Assembly (NCBI RefSeq): GCF_022414595.1
Contig: NZ_JADWYO010000007.1
Coordinates: 62,001 to 126,000 of the forward strand
Direction: 5' to 3'
DNA: 64,000 bases
Source: Streptomyces sp. MUM 203J
GTDB lineage: Bacteria; Actinomycetota; Actinomycetes; Streptomycetales; Streptomycetaceae
Shown piece by piece: positions 7,805 to 16,884 of this stretch (positions within the stretch are counted from its first letter, which is position 1; each line of letters starts with the position of its first letter). A model generated the notes under the pieces. That model was not told the origin of the DNA, did no database searches, and was given only the letters and a program-made list of their open reading frames with translations. A program made the translations under genes and the position numbers.

Positions 7805-8611
7805 TCAGGAGACCCGGGCGGGTTTGGTCGCGGTGACGGTCACCGTCGCCATGCCCATCTCGACGAGACCGGGGCCCGAGAGCCGGTCGAGGACGGTCGG
7901 GACGTCGTCGGGGTGGATACCCGGAAGCCGGGCGATGCCCGGGCCGAGGTGGTCCACGGTCAGGCGCCAGAAGCGGCCCATCGGGGTGTCGTGTCCGACG
8001 GTCGGGACGGTGGTGCGGAGGGTGATGTCCGTCAGGCCGTGGGCGGCGGCGGTGCGCGGCAGGTCGAGACCCCAGTGCGTGCAGTCGGTGCCGAGGCGGT
8101 CGGCCAGGACCTGCAGGGCCCCCAGGGAGACCCGCCGGTAGGTCTCGTCCCGCGCGGCCTCCAGGGAGAACAGCGCCGGCTCCTCGATGACCAGCCGGCC
8201 GCCGGGGGCCAGCCACCGGACGATCCGGCCGAAGACCTCCTGGCGGGTGGGCAGGTGGTGAAGGAGGTAGCGGGCGTGGATCACGTCGAAGGCGCCGTCG
8301 GGAAAGTCGTCGGCCGTGACGTCGTGGCGGAGGACTTCCAGCCGGTCCTGGCGCATTCCGTCGAGGAAGCGGACGTCGAGTTCGGTAGCGGTGACCAGGG
8401 CGGACGGGAAGACGTCGAGCATCCGGCGGGCCACGCTGCCGGTTCCGGCTGCGAGCTCCAGGCAGCGGCGGACGGAACCGGATGCGAACGCGGCCAGGGC
8501 GTCGACGGACACCGCGTCGAGGACATCCCCCAGTGCGGTCAGGCGGCTTCTCTCGTCCGCCCCGGCGTGACTGAAGAGGTCGTCGCCGTAGCGTTCGGTG
8601 CGGGTGGTCAT
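7805..8611 (-). CDS. SAM-dependent class I methyltransferase
   Basis: 268 residues. The ATG at 8611 overlaps the stop of the upstream oxidase gene (ATGA), and GGAGAG precedes it. The SAM-binding motif I is CLELAAGTGSVARRML (about residues 48-63), followed by acidic motif TATELDVRFLD, motif III VIHARYLLHHLPTR, and the post-motif WLAPGGRLVIEEPALF, an arrangement of ubiE/MenG-like small-molecule methyltransferases. Substrate unknown. Because it is translationally coupled to an FMN hydroxyacid oxidase, the two may act in one pathway. Confidence 0.85.
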   Translation of the reverse strand: MTTRTERYGDDLFSHAGADERSRLTALGDVLDAVSVDALAAFASGSVRRCLELAAGTGSVARRMLDVFPSALVTATELDVRFLDGMRQDRLEVLRHDVTADDFPDGAFDVIHARYLLHHLPTRQEVFGRIVRWLAPGGRLVIEEPALFSLEAARDETYRRVSLGALQVLADRLGTDCTHWGLDLPRTAAAHGLTDITLRTTVPTVGHDTPMGRFWRLTVDHLGPGIARLPGIHPDDVPTVLDRLSGPGLVEMGMATVTVTATKPARVS

Positions 8612-9810
8612 CGGGCTCTCCGGGGGCTGGGGGTGGCGACGGGAGTGAGGTCGGCGGGAGAGAGGGTGCCGGGGCTGTGGTGCCCGGTGAGGGCGAGCGC
8701 CCCGGTGAACTCGGCTTCCAGGCAGCGCAGGACGTGGGTGACACCGTCCTGCCCGCCGATGGCCAGGCCGTAGAGCCAGGGCCGTCCGATCATGACGGCG
8801 CTGGCCCCCAGAGCGAGGGCGATGAGGACGTCGGTCCCGGTGCGGATGCCCGAGTCGAACAGGACGGGGACACGGCCGCCGACGGCTTCTACCACGTGGG
8901 GCAGACAGTCGAGGGCCGCCACCCCGCTGTCCAGTTGACGGCCGCCGTGGTTGGAGACGATGAGCGCGTCGGCACCCGCGTCGGCCAGGAGCGCCGCCTC
9001 GTCCGGCCGGCAGACTCCCTTCACGATGACGGGCAGGCGGGTCCAGGAGCGCAGGAGTGCGAGATCCGCGGGTTGGAGGGCGGGGCGTGTGTAGAGGCGG
9101 TTCCAGGTGGCCGCGGCGGCCTGGACGTCGGCAGGACCGGCGGCCGTGCCGTGAGCGGGCCGGTCTCCTGCTCCGGCCAGTTCGCGGAAACGGGGGTCGG
9201 ACAGGTAGTTCCCGATGCCGTGACCGTGCTGGAAGGGGAAGAACCCGGAACCGAGTTCGCGGGTGCGCCAGCCCGCGACGTGGCAGTCCCCCTGGAGGAC
9301 GACGGCGGCATAACCGGCGTTCTCCGCCCGCTCGATGAGCGAGCGGGCGAGCTTCTCGTCGTCGGGCCAGGCGAACTGGAACCAGCGTCGGCCGTCGGGG
9401 GCGGCCTCGGCGACCTCCTCCAGGGAGGTCGAGGTCGCGGAGGACAGCACCTGGACGACACCCGTGGCGGCGGCGGCCCGAGCCGCCGCCCGCTCGGCTT
9501 CGGGGTGGGCGAGATCGGCCACCCCGGCAGGGGCCAGCATCACCGGCATGGCCATGGGCGTGCCCAGCACCGTGCACGAGGGGACCGTGGGCCTTCCGTC
9601 TCGCAGGATCCGGTAGTTCAGCCCCCAGCGTGTGAAGGCGTGCTCGTTGGCGGTCACGGTGCGCTCCCGTCCGGCGCCCCCCGCGATGTAGTCGAAGTGG
9701 GGCGCCGGGAGAGCCGCGCGGGCCGCGTCCTCCAGTCCCTGCACGGTGAACGGGAAGGGGATTCCGCCTGCGGCGAAGACCTGGCTCTGGTAGCCACCTG
9801 CGTAGGGCAA
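8608..9810 (-). CDS. FMN-dependent alpha-hydroxy-acid oxidase (lactate 2-monooxygenase-like)
   Basis: Oxidises an L-2-hydroxy acid such as lactate through FMN. The start is taken as TTG at 9810, because AGGAG sits six bases upstream and the resulting N-terminus (PYAGGYQSQVF) aligns with the family; an in-frame GTG at 9858 lacks a ribosome site. That gives 400 residues. Motifs: FDYIAGGAG near the start, LAPAGVADLAHPEAE, the FMN-phosphate Lys in PVIVKGV, the catalytic His-Arg segment SNHGGRQLD, and DSGIRTGTD. A Gly-rich insert (RPAHGTAAGPADVQAAAATW) resembles the longer loop of lactate 2-monooxygenases rather than glycolate oxidases. Its stop overlaps the methyltransferase start. Confidence 0.88.
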   Translation of the reverse strand: MPYAGGYQSQVFAAGGIPFPFTVQGLEDAARAALPAPHFDYIAGGAGRERTVTANEHAFTRWGLNYRILRDGRPTVPSCTVLGTPMAMPVMLAPAGVADLAHPEAERAAARAAAATGVVQVLSSATSTSLEEVAEAAPDGRRWFQFAWPDDEKLARSLIERAENAGYAAVVLQGDCHVAGWRTRELGSGFFPFQHGHGIGNYLSDPRFRELAGAGDRPAHGTAAGPADVQAAAATWNRLYTRPALQPADLALLRSWTRLPVIVKGVCRPDEAALLADAGADALIVSNHGGRQLDSGVAALDCLPHVVEAVGGRVPVLFDSGIRTGTDVLIALALGASAVMIGRPWLYGLAIGGQDGVTHVLRCLEAEFTGALALTGHHSPGTLSPADLTPVATPSPRRAR

Positions 9811-10744
9811 TCGGGACTCCTGTTGTGAATGATCCTGCTGCTGCCCGGCGGCGGGCACGGCGTCCGGGCGTGGGCCTGTCGTGTCCTGCGGGACACTGAC
9901 GGCGGTGGGCGGGTGTCTCCTTTGCTGCGTCGGGAGGGCGGGCGGCGGGCATGCGAGGTGCCTCGCCGGACGTGGGACACCGGCGGCCCTGCGGACTCCC
10001 GGGGTGAACCTGCTGAAGGCCAGGCGTTCGGGCTCGGCGTGGGAACGTCCTCGTCGGCCGGGCGCGCAACCTCACACCGCCGTGCTGCGGCACTGATCCC
10101 CTGTGCGGCTCCCCGCCGGGGCGGTGATGGGCTTCCGGCGGTCGGCGGCGGAAGGCCGGAACCGGAGTCCCCGTCAACTACCGACGGCTGTCCCGGGGCG
10201 GGCGGCCCGTGCCGTTCGTGGGCGCCGTATCAGCCGGCCAGGCGACGGATCAGCCGGGTGCGGGAGGACGGACGCTGTCGGCTCCGGGCCGCTTCGGGAC
10301 CTGACGTCCGTGATGTTGTTCCGTGGCGTGTCGAGGCCGAGGCGAACGGGCCTCCCGAGCAGTTGTCAGCGATCGCGGTGGGCCCGTCGGCCTTCTGGTC
10401 GATCATGTGCCCGCCGCTGTCCGGCACGGCACGCCCCAGGTCCGAGCCGGCCGGCCCCGACCACTGGGGACGGACCGGTGGGTCGCCGCGCAGCTGCCCG
10501 GGCCGGGGCAGGTGCTGGCCGGACAGAGACCGGTGCGCTTGCTCTTCAGCCGGTACGAGCAACCCACTTCCGGGGTCACCACAGACCTCATCCGTTCCCC
10601 TCCGCGCATGACACAAGACAACACCGAGAAGCTACACATCGTGCGCGATCGGCAACAGGCGCAGGTTTCGGCCGCAGGCCGGAACGGTGACCTTGACAGG
10701 CCGCGGCATGGCGAACGAAACAGCCTCGGACTCGGCCGGCGGCG
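9811..10744. other. long intergenic region, no gene seen
   Basis: About 930 bases between two minus-strand genes. Several open frames exist on both strands, but their products are Arg/Pro/Gly-rich, lack ribosome sites and resemble nothing known. The stretch upstream of 9810 must hold the promoter of the oxidase operon; no clear -35/-10 pair was found. Confidence 0.5.
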
Positions 10745-11758
10745 TCAGATTGGCGGAGCCTCCGTGAGCAGGCGGTCCACGGCGGCAAGCTCGGCGCCCT
10801 CCAGCGGCGGGACGTCCAGCAGGCCGAGGTTCTGGTCGAGCTGGGTCACGCTGCTGGCACCGACCAGCACGGAGGTGACACGGGGATCGCGCAGCACCCA
10901 GGTCAGGGCGAGCTGCGCGAGAGTCTGGCCGCGATCCCGGGCGAACGTGTTCAGCGACCGCAGCAGGGCGAGCCGGTCGGCGGTGAGCGAGTCGCGCTTC
11001 AGGAAGTGGCCGAGCGCCATACGGGAACCGGCCGGAACACCGTTCAGATAGCGGTCCGTGAGCTGCCCCTGCGCAAGAGGCGAGTAGGCGATGACTCCGG
11101 CACCTGCCTCGGCCGACGCGGTGATCAGGCCGTTGCGCTCGATGGTCCGGTCGAGCATGTTGTAGGCGTGCTGGTTGAGGAGCAGGGGTGTGCCCAGTTC
11201 CTTCAGCACTCGGGCCGCGCGGGCCATCTGCTCGGGAGCGTAGTTGGAGAGCCCGGCATAGCGGGCCTTGCCCTGGCGGACGGCTGTGGCGAGTGCGTCG
11301 GCCGTCTCCTCGACAGGGGTGTCCGCGTCCGGCCGGTGGGAGTAGAAGACGTCGACGTGATCCAGCCGCATCCGTGCCAGCGACCGGTCGAGGCCGGCGA
11401 GCAGGTGCTTGCGCGAGCACCCATGGCCGTACGGACCGGGCCACATGTCATTGCCCGCCTTGGTGGCGACGAACAGCTCATCACGGTAGGGGCGGAAGTC
11501 CTGGACGAACAGCGTGCCGAAGTTCGTCTCGGCGGCGCCGTGCGGCGGGCCGTAGTTGTCCGCGAGGTCGATGTGGGTGACACCCCGGTCGAAGGCCCGG
11601 CGGAGGATGGCGCGTTGGGTCTCCAGCGGGGTGGTGTGCCCGAAGTTGTGCCACAGGCCCAGGGACACCCTGGGCAACGGGACACCGCTGCGGCCGCACC
11701 GCTGGTACCGCATGGTGGTGTATCGGTCGTCTGCGGCGAGGTGGGGGTCCTGCGTCAC
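10745..11758 (-). CDS. aldo-keto reductase, L-glyceraldehyde-3-phosphate reductase (YghZ/Gpr) type
   Basis: 337 residues from a GTG at 11758 with AGGAAG just before it; an in-frame ATG at 11713 has none. The sequence follows E. coli YghZ closely by memory: MRYQRCGRSGVPLPRVSLGLWHNFG, HIDLADNYGPPHGAAE, ATKAGNDMWPGPYG, YSHRPDADTPVEET, and the late VTSVLVGASSVTQLDQNL. The AKR tetrad is visible as Asp and Tyr in DLADNYG, Lys in ATKAG and His in YSHR. NADPH-dependent reduction of small aldehydes, possibly methylglyoxal or L-GAP detoxification, in the cytoplasm. Stands alone between a deacetylase gene and a long gene-free stretch. Confidence 0.9.
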   Translation of the reverse strand: MTQDPHLAADDRYTTMRYQRCGRSGVPLPRVSLGLWHNFGHTTPLETQRAILRRAFDRGVTHIDLADNYGPPHGAAETNFGTLFVQDFRPYRDELFVATKAGNDMWPGPYGHGCSRKHLLAGLDRSLARMRLDHVDVFYSHRPDADTPVEETADALATAVRQGKARYAGLSNYAPEQMARAARVLKELGTPLLLNQHAYNMLDRTIERNGLITASAEAGAGVIAYSPLAQGQLTDRYLNGVPAGSRMALGHFLKRDSLTADRLALLRSLNTFARDRGQTLAQLALTWVLRDPRVTSVLVGASSVTQLDQNLGLLDVPPLEGAELAAVDRLLTEAPPI

Positions 11759-11904
11759 GTCTTCCTGCTCCAAGCGGTACCGGGGCTGGTGAGGCCGACG
11801 GGACTTTCGGGGTGGGACGGGGTGGGCGGCCGGCGGGTGGAGCGTACCCACCGGGCCGTCACGTGACGCGGGGTCGCGGACGCAGCCGACGACGCCCGTG
11901 GCGC

Positions 11905-12687
11905 TCAAGGGCGGCAGACGGTGCCGGGTTCCGGCGCGGCCGGGGCCACGAGCTGCGGGACGGTGACGAAGGTGAAGCCGCGCCTCTTGAGTTCGTCGAT
12001 GATGCCGGGGACGGCGGGGACGTTGCCGTCGTGGATGTCGTGCAGGAGGATGATGCCGTCCTTGTCGGCCCCGTCCAGCGTGCGCTGCCGTATGAGATCG
12101 GAGTCGGCGGTGGCGCAGTCCTCGGCGGTGACGCTCCACAGGTCCTGGGAGAGGCCGAGTTCGCGGCTGGCCTCGGACACCTTCTCGTCGGCACGCCCCT
12201 GGGGCGGGCGCATCAGCGTGGGCTTGCGGCCGGTCAGGCGCTCGGTCGCCTCCTGGGTGCGGCCCGGTTCGTCGCGTATCCCGTCCGGTTCGAGGTCGGT
12301 CATGATGCGGTGGGTCCAGGTGTGCTTCGCGACCTCGTGGCCCTCGGCGGCAATGCGGCGTACGGCCTCGGGGTGGCGGCCGACGTGCTTGCGGCCGAGA
12401 AGGAAGAACGTGGCGGGAACCTGTTTCTCTGTCAGGATGTCCAGGAGCCGGGGGGTGTCCTTGCCGGGACCCGCGTCGAAGGTGAGCGCGATGCACCTGG
12501 CCTTCCGGCAGTCGGCCTGTCCGGTCGGCTCACCCTTGGCATCGTCCCTGACGTCGGCGGGGGCGACGGTGCCGGAGCGTCGCGGTGAGGATGGCCGGGT
12601 TGAGGGCGCGGCGGAGTCGCGGGCGGGAACACGGATGCACGTGTGCTGTTCACTTCCGAGGTGCGCGGACAGCCCCGTTCGGGTCAT
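11905..12687 (-). CDS. polysaccharide deacetylase (CE4, NodB fold), diverged
   Basis: About 260 residues; the start is uncertain (ATG 12687 preceded by GGGGTG, with in-frame options at 12705 and 12747). NodB motifs are in order: ALTFDAGPG (motif 1, with the second metal-site Asp of TFDDGP replaced by Ala), KHTWTH (motif 2, both His present), MRPPQGRAD (motif 3), LWSVTAEDC (motif 4, the usual final Trp missing) and IILLHDIHD (motif 5). CE4 enzymes usually act outside the cell on peptidoglycan or chitooligosaccharides, yet none of the possible N-termini gives a signal peptide or lipobox. Either the enzyme is not exported or the N-terminal coding part has been lost. Confidence 0.75.
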   Translation of the reverse strand: MTRTGLSAHLGSEQHTCIRVPARDSAAPSTRPSSPRRSGTVAPADVRDDAKGEPTGQADCRKARCIALTFDAGPGKDTPRLLDILTEKQVPATFFLLGRKHVGRHPEAVRRIAAEGHEVAKHTWTHRIMTDLEPDGIRDEPGRTQEATERLTGRKPTLMRPPQGRADEKVSEASRELGLSQDLWSVTAEDCATADSDLIRQRTLDGADKDGIILLHDIHDGNVPAVPGIIDELKRRGFTFVTVPQLVAPAAPEPGTVCRP

Positions 12688-12768
12688 GAGCCGCACACCC
12701 CGCATCGCATATACACGCCACGCATACCGGCCTGCGCGACCGGCCACGGCCGTCCCTCGTGCGGGCTC

Positions 12769-13161
12769 TCAGCGGGGTGCGAGCAGCAGGCGGGACTCCT
12801 TCTCGTGCTCGCCGGAGACGTACTCGGTGGAGCGGACCTCGAAGAGCTGCTCCAGGACCTTCTCCACCTCCGTCACGGCCTGGTGGTCGCCGGTCAGCAG
12901 GGCTTCCACGGGGGCGGTGAGGCGAGGGGCTCCGGCCGCCACACCCGGGCGGTGGGCGGAGCTGTCGAAGGTGGCCATCCAGACGGTGGGCTCCCGCCCC
13001 GCCGGGCGCCTGACCGGCACGACGGGTTCCTCGGAGGCCTCGAAGACATGGTCCAGGGCGTCGAAGACCACTTCCGCCTGTGCGCGACCGCAGTCGCTGA
13101 GCTGGACGGTGACGTCGTGGTCCGCGGGGTGGTCCGACGGGGCGCTGCGGTCACTGGTCAT
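12769..13161 (-). CDS. conserved hypothetical protein, 130 residues
   Basis: ATG at 13161 with GGAGA upstream. The protein is acidic and soluble, without a signal peptide or membrane segment. Visible stretches: VTVQLSDCGRAQAEVVFDALDHVFE near residues 17-40, an Arg/Pro-rich middle, and a predicted helix VTEVEKVLEQLFEVRSTEYVSGEHEKE toward the end. Not recognised as a named family. It runs in the same direction as the deacetylase gene, and the next gene to its right is transcribed the opposite way. Confidence 0.55.
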   Translation of the reverse strand: MTSDRSAPSDHPADHDVTVQLSDCGRAQAEVVFDALDHVFEASEEPVVPVRRPAGREPTVWMATFDSSAHRPGVAAGAPRLTAPVEALLTGDHQAVTEVEKVLEQLFEVRSTEYVSGEHEKESRLLLAPR

Positions 13162-13334
13162 GGGGTTCTCCAGGTCTCTCCGGGCCGGGCTGCCGTACAC
13201 CCCATCCCGCCACGGATGCCGCCGGACTGCCACTCCAGCGGGGCCCGGGGCACGCGGGCCGGGCCGGCTGGCCGCGTGGGGCGGAGCGGGGTACGAAGGA
13301 CGTGCGGTGGAGCCGAGGCACTCGGGAGGCCGGT

Positions 13335-13958
13335 ATGCCGGATCGGGACGACGGAGCCCCCGGTGCCGGAGAGGGGCCCGGGCCCGGGTCGGGACAGGGA
13401 GCGGGGAAGGAGCCCGGGAGGAGGGCCGGGGAGGAGGCTTCCGTTCCTGTCGGGCGGGAGAGGGAGTCCTGGCGGGAGGGCGGGCTGGTGCGGGGGCGGC
13501 ACGAGACGCCCGAGGAGCGGGCGGACCGGCGCTGGACCGAACTGGTGCAGGAGATCCGGGTCGCCCAGACGGGCGTGCAGATCCTGTTCGGCTTTCTGCT
13601 GACCGTGGTGTTCACACCGCGCTTCGTCGAGCTGTCGGATGCCGACCGAAGCCTGTACGTCACGACGATCGTGCTGGCGGCGGCCGCGACGGGGGCGCTC
13701 ATCGGGCCGGTGTCGTTCCACCGGATCGTGGCCGGTCGGAGGATCAAGCCGCAGACCGTCCAGTGGGCCTCGCGGCTGATCTTCCTGGGACTGGTGCTGC
13801 TGCTGGCGACGATGGTCTCGGCACTGCTCCTGGTCCTCCGGGTGGCTTCGGACGACGGGTTTGTGCCGTGGCTGGTGACGGGGGTGGCGGCGTGGTACCT
13901 GCTGGCGTGGTTCGTCCTGCCGCTGTGGGCGCGGCACCGCTATACGACGCGGGACTGA
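13335..13958 (+). CDS. DUF6328-like four-helix membrane protein
   Basis: 207 residues; ATG at 13335 preceded by GGGAGG (13324-13329). Residues 1-50 are Gly/Pro/Glu-rich and disordered. Residues 55-80 form an amphipathic segment (TPEERADRRWTELVQEIRVAQTG) leading into four membrane segments at about 81-95, 107-126, 148-170 and 177-197. This layout, with QTGVQILFGFLLTVVF, is that of the DUF6328 family as I recall it. Function unknown. The stop touches the stop of the DNA ligase gene on the other strand with no bases between them. Confidence 0.75.
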   Translation: MPDRDDGAPGAGEGPGPGSGQGAGKEPGRRAGEEASVPVGRERESWREGGLVRGRHETPEERADRRWTELVQEIRVAQTGVQILFGFLLTVVFTPRFVELSDADRSLYVTTIVLAAAATGALIGPVSFHRIVAGRRIKPQTVQWASRLIFLGLVLLLATMVSALLLVLRVASDDGFVPWLVTGVAAWYLLAWFVLPLWARHRYTTRD

Positions 13959-15542
13959 CTACCCGTTGCCGGATTGCGGGACACCGGGTCCCGGGGGGCA
14001 GGTCCGAGGTGCGCCGCCGGTGAGGACGTGGGCGATGGTGTCGGCCTGGGCGGCGGCCTTGTCGGGGCGGTGGCGAACGACGCGGGCGAAGCGGAGGGTG
14101 ACGCCGGCGGGATAGCGCGGGGAACGCTGGAGTCCGTCGTACGCGATCTCGACGACGAGTTCGGGGCGTACGCGGACGGTGGAGCCGTCGTCGGAGAGGG
14201 CGAGTTCGCTCAGACGGGCGGTCTGCCAGCCGAGCATGCTGTCGGTGAGTCCCTTGAAGGTCTTGCCCAGCATGACGAAGGTGCCGTCGGGAGCCCGGGC
14301 GCCCAGATGCAGGTTGGAGAGCAGACCGGTGCGGCGTCCGTGGCCCCATTCGGCGGCGAGGACGACCAGGTCCAGCGTGTGGACCGGTTTCACCTTGAGC
14401 CAGGAGCGGCCTCGGCGGCCCGCGGTGTAGGGGGCGTCGAGGGCCTTGGCCATGACGCCTTCGTGGCCGCGGCGGAGGGCGGCGGCGAAGAACGCCTCCG
14501 CCCGCTGCCGCTCCACGGGGTCTGCCGGGTCCGTGACGACGGTGCGGCGTACGCGCAGGCGTTCGGGGACGAGGCGGCCGAGGGCGTCGTGCCGCTCGTG
14601 GCCGGGACGGTCTAGGAGACTGTCACCGTCGGCGGCGAGCACGTCGAAGAAGACGGGGGCCACGGGCCGTGCGGCTGCGGCAGTGGGCACGTCGACACGG
14701 GAGCCCACGCGCGAGGCGATGTCCTGGAACGGCACCGGCCGGCCGCGCGGGTCCAGGGCGATCACTTCGCCGTCGAGGATGAAATTGTCGCCGGGCAGGT
14801 TCCGGGCGATCTCGCGGACCTCCGGGAGGCGGTCGGTGATCTCGTCGAGCGAGCGGGTGTAGACGTGGATGTCGTCGCCCTGGCGGTGGACCTGCACGCG
14901 GACGCCGTCGAGCTTCTCCTCGACGGCGCACGGTCCGAGGACGGCGAGGGCCTCGGGGACGCTCTTCGCGGTGTGGGCGAGCATGGGCTGTACGGGGGTG
15001 CCGACACGCAGCCGGAACGTTTCGAGGGCGGCGGGGCCCCGGGTGAGCACGGCCTGGCCCACACGGGGCAGGGAGCCGTCGAGCATGACGGCGCGCCGTA
15101 CGTCGGCGGCGGAGGCGCCCGAGGCCTTCGCCACGGCTTCCAGGGCGATGGCGTCGAGGGCACCCTGGCGTACCTCTCCGGTGATCAGGCGGGCGAGGAA
15201 GCGCTGCTCGGGTGCGGTGGCGGCGGCCATGAGGTCCAGGAGGACACGCTGCCGCCCGGCCCGGGAGCCCGGCCCGGTGGCCTGGGCCAGTGCGTCGAGG
15301 GCATGGCCCGTGTCGGTCACGGTGAGCGTGGCGTGTCCGGCGGGCGGGATGTGTGCCCCGAGACTGCGCCAGCCGACGCCGATACGGCCCTGCGGGAGGC
15401 GGCCCGCCAGGTAGGCGATGACCAGCGGGGCCTCGGCGGGCGAGGTCGCGGCGAACAGCTCGGCCAGCACGGCGATCTTCCCGGAGCGCGCGGAGGCCGC
15501 GGCGACCTGCTCGGACACGTGGGCCAGTCGGGCGAGCAGCAT
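13959..15542 (-). CDS. ATP-dependent DNA ligase (LigB type)
   Basis: 527 residues from ATG 15542. The N-terminal domain (1 to about 190) is the DNA-binding domain of archaeal/actinobacterial ligases (LARLAHVSEQVAAASARSGKIAVLAELF). The adenylation domain has the AMP-accepting Lys in EEKLDGVRVQVH (motif I), then ILDGEVIALD (motif III), PVFFDVLA (IIIa), EGVMAKALDAPYTAGRRGRSWLKVK (IV to V); the OB domain carries RPELVVEIAYDGLQRSPRYPAGVTLRFARVV (VI). It seals nicks using ATP, a repair activity extra to the essential NAD-dependent ligase. No Ku or polymerase gene is nearby. It diverges from the PI-PLC gene across a short AT-rich patch. Confidence 0.93.
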   Translation of the reverse strand: MLLARLAHVSEQVAAASARSGKIAVLAELFAATSPAEAPLVIAYLAGRLPQGRIGVGWRSLGAHIPPAGHATLTVTDTGHALDALAQATGPGSRAGRQRVLLDLMAAATAPEQRFLARLITGEVRQGALDAIALEAVAKASGASAADVRRAVMLDGSLPRVGQAVLTRGPAALETFRLRVGTPVQPMLAHTAKSVPEALAVLGPCAVEEKLDGVRVQVHRQGDDIHVYTRSLDEITDRLPEVREIARNLPGDNFILDGEVIALDPRGRPVPFQDIASRVGSRVDVPTAAAARPVAPVFFDVLAADGDSLLDRPGHERHDALGRLVPERLRVRRTVVTDPADPVERQRAEAFFAAALRRGHEGVMAKALDAPYTAGRRGRSWLKVKPVHTLDLVVLAAEWGHGRRTGLLSNLHLGARAPDGTFVMLGKTFKGLTDSMLGWQTARLSELALSDDGSTVRVRPELVVEIAYDGLQRSPRYPAGVTLRFARVVRHRPDKAAAQADTIAHVLTGGAPRTCPPGPGVPQSGNG

Positions 15543-15729
15543 GCGCCCATGGTGCCCGGCGCTCCCCCGCCCCGCACCCGGGGCGGGCCGGGCGGCGGTC
15601 AGGCCGGGCGGCGGGTCGCGAGCCGTCTCCGGAATGTTGTGACGAGGTAGGTCGCGGGTCTCCCTTCTTTTACTCAACTCCCCTATTTTTTGGGGGCTTC
15701 GGGATGCCGACGGATTGCAGGGGGAGCTT

Positions 15730-16782
15730 GTGCGCGCGATTTCACGGATGTCCGCAGGTGCCGTGACCCTCGTCGTCGCGGGGGCAACGGCGCTGGGGGT
15801 CCCTTCTCCGGTCACGGCCTCGGACACCGGCAGGCTGTCGTACGCGGCGTCCACGTGGGTGGGTGTCCACAACGCGTACGAGAAGGACAAGTACCGGTAC
15901 TTCGCGGACGCCCTGGACTCGGGGGCAGGGATGCTGGAGCTGGACGTGTGGACCAACGTCTTCGGCCGGTCCTGGCGGGTCTCGCATGACAACCCCTTCG
16001 GCAACGACAACAACTGCGAGAACGCCCGGCACCCGGGCGAACTGCGCAGCGGGCCGCGCAACCAGGATCTCGGCGGGTGTCTCGCGGACATCCGGGCCTG
16101 GCACGACGCCCACCCGGGGCACCCGCCGGTGCTCCTGAAGCTCGAGCTCAAGGACGGCTTCATGAGCCGGTACGGGCGCGGTCCCGCCGAGCTGGACGCG
16201 CTGCTGTCGCAGCGCCTCGGAGACGCGCTGTTCCGGCCGGCCGACCTGCTGCGGGGGCACGCCGACCTGGACACCGCGGTGCGGGCGGACGGCTGGCCGG
16301 CCCGGTCCGCCATGGCCGGGAGGTTCGTGGTCGAACTCATTCCGGGAACACTGGAGGAGGGAAACCCGGCAGACTCCCTGTGGACCGACCGTGAGTACGC
16401 CGAGCACCTCCGGAGTCTGGCCGCCGGGGGCCGGCTCGGGGAGGCGGCCGCCTTCCCGGCGGTTCACGGCGCCGAAGCCGGTGACCCCCGGATACGGTAC
16501 GGGGACGCGGGGCTGCGGCCCTGGTTCGTGGTCTTCGACGGGGGCGCCTCCACCTACGCGGGAGGCACGGTCGACACCGCGTGGTACGCGCGGCGGAACT
16601 ACCTGGTGGTCATGACGGACGCGCATCGGGTGGCTCCGGTCATCGACGGCACCCGTCCGACCGAGCAGGAGGCCCTGGATCGCGTGGACCTGCTGGCGGG
16701 ACGGCACGCCAGCGTCGTATCGGCCGACTGGTACCCGCTGCCTGACGTGCTGTCGGTGGTCGTGCCGCGGGGCGCCTTCTAG
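15730..16782 (+). CDS. secreted PI-PLC-domain phosphodiesterase
   Basis: 350 residues from a GTG at 15730, with AGGGGGAG ending three bases before it. Signal peptide to about residue 35 (MSAGAVTLVVAGATALGVPSPVTA-S). The mature part is a TIM-barrel phosphodiesterase: WVGVHNAYEK (first catalytic His), GAGMLELDVWTN (acidic metal ligands), VSHDNPFGNDNNC (second His), then LKLELKDGF. This order fits the Ca-dependent PI-PLC group found in Streptomyces. Probable substrate is phosphatidylinositol or a related phosphodiester outside the cell. Upstream (15660-15700) is an AT-rich patch shared with the divergent ligase gene. Confidence 0.83.
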   Translation: MRAISRMSAGAVTLVVAGATALGVPSPVTASDTGRLSYAASTWVGVHNAYEKDKYRYFADALDSGAGMLELDVWTNVFGRSWRVSHDNPFGNDNNCENARHPGELRSGPRNQDLGGCLADIRAWHDAHPGHPPVLLKLELKDGFMSRYGRGPAELDALLSQRLGDALFRPADLLRGHADLDTAVRADGWPARSAMAGRFVVELIPGTLEEGNPADSLWTDREYAEHLRSLAAGGRLGEAAAFPAVHGAEAGDPRIRYGDAGLRPWFVVFDGGASTYAGGTVDTAWYARRNYLVVMTDAHRVAPVIDGTRPTEQEALDRVDLLAGRHASVVSADWYPLPDVLSVVVPRGAF

Positions 16783-16860
16783 GGTTCCGCCTGTGTACCG
16801 CGCCGAGCGGGCGGGCGCGCGGTCCGACGGCGCCGCCCGGTCCGCAGCGGCGGAAGGGCC

Positions 16861-16884
16861 TCCCCGGCTGGGCCGGGCCGGGGA
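16861..16884. terminator. hairpin downstream of the PI-PLC gene
   Basis: 8-bp arms TCCCCGGC (16861-16868) and GCCGGGGA (16877-16884), 8-base loop, about 80 bases after the stop. Could also serve minus-strand transcripts leaving the conservon. Confidence 0.4.

Noticed and set aside
10230..10616. A 128-residue minus-strand frame in the gap upstream of the aldo-keto reductase
   Set aside because: No domain, no ribosome site, and composition unlike neighbouring proteins.
15660..15700. CCCCTATTTTTTGGGG as a rho-independent terminator
   Set aside because: It lies in the divergent promoter region of ligB and the PI-PLC gene, with only a 4-bp stem; AT-richness fits promoters better.
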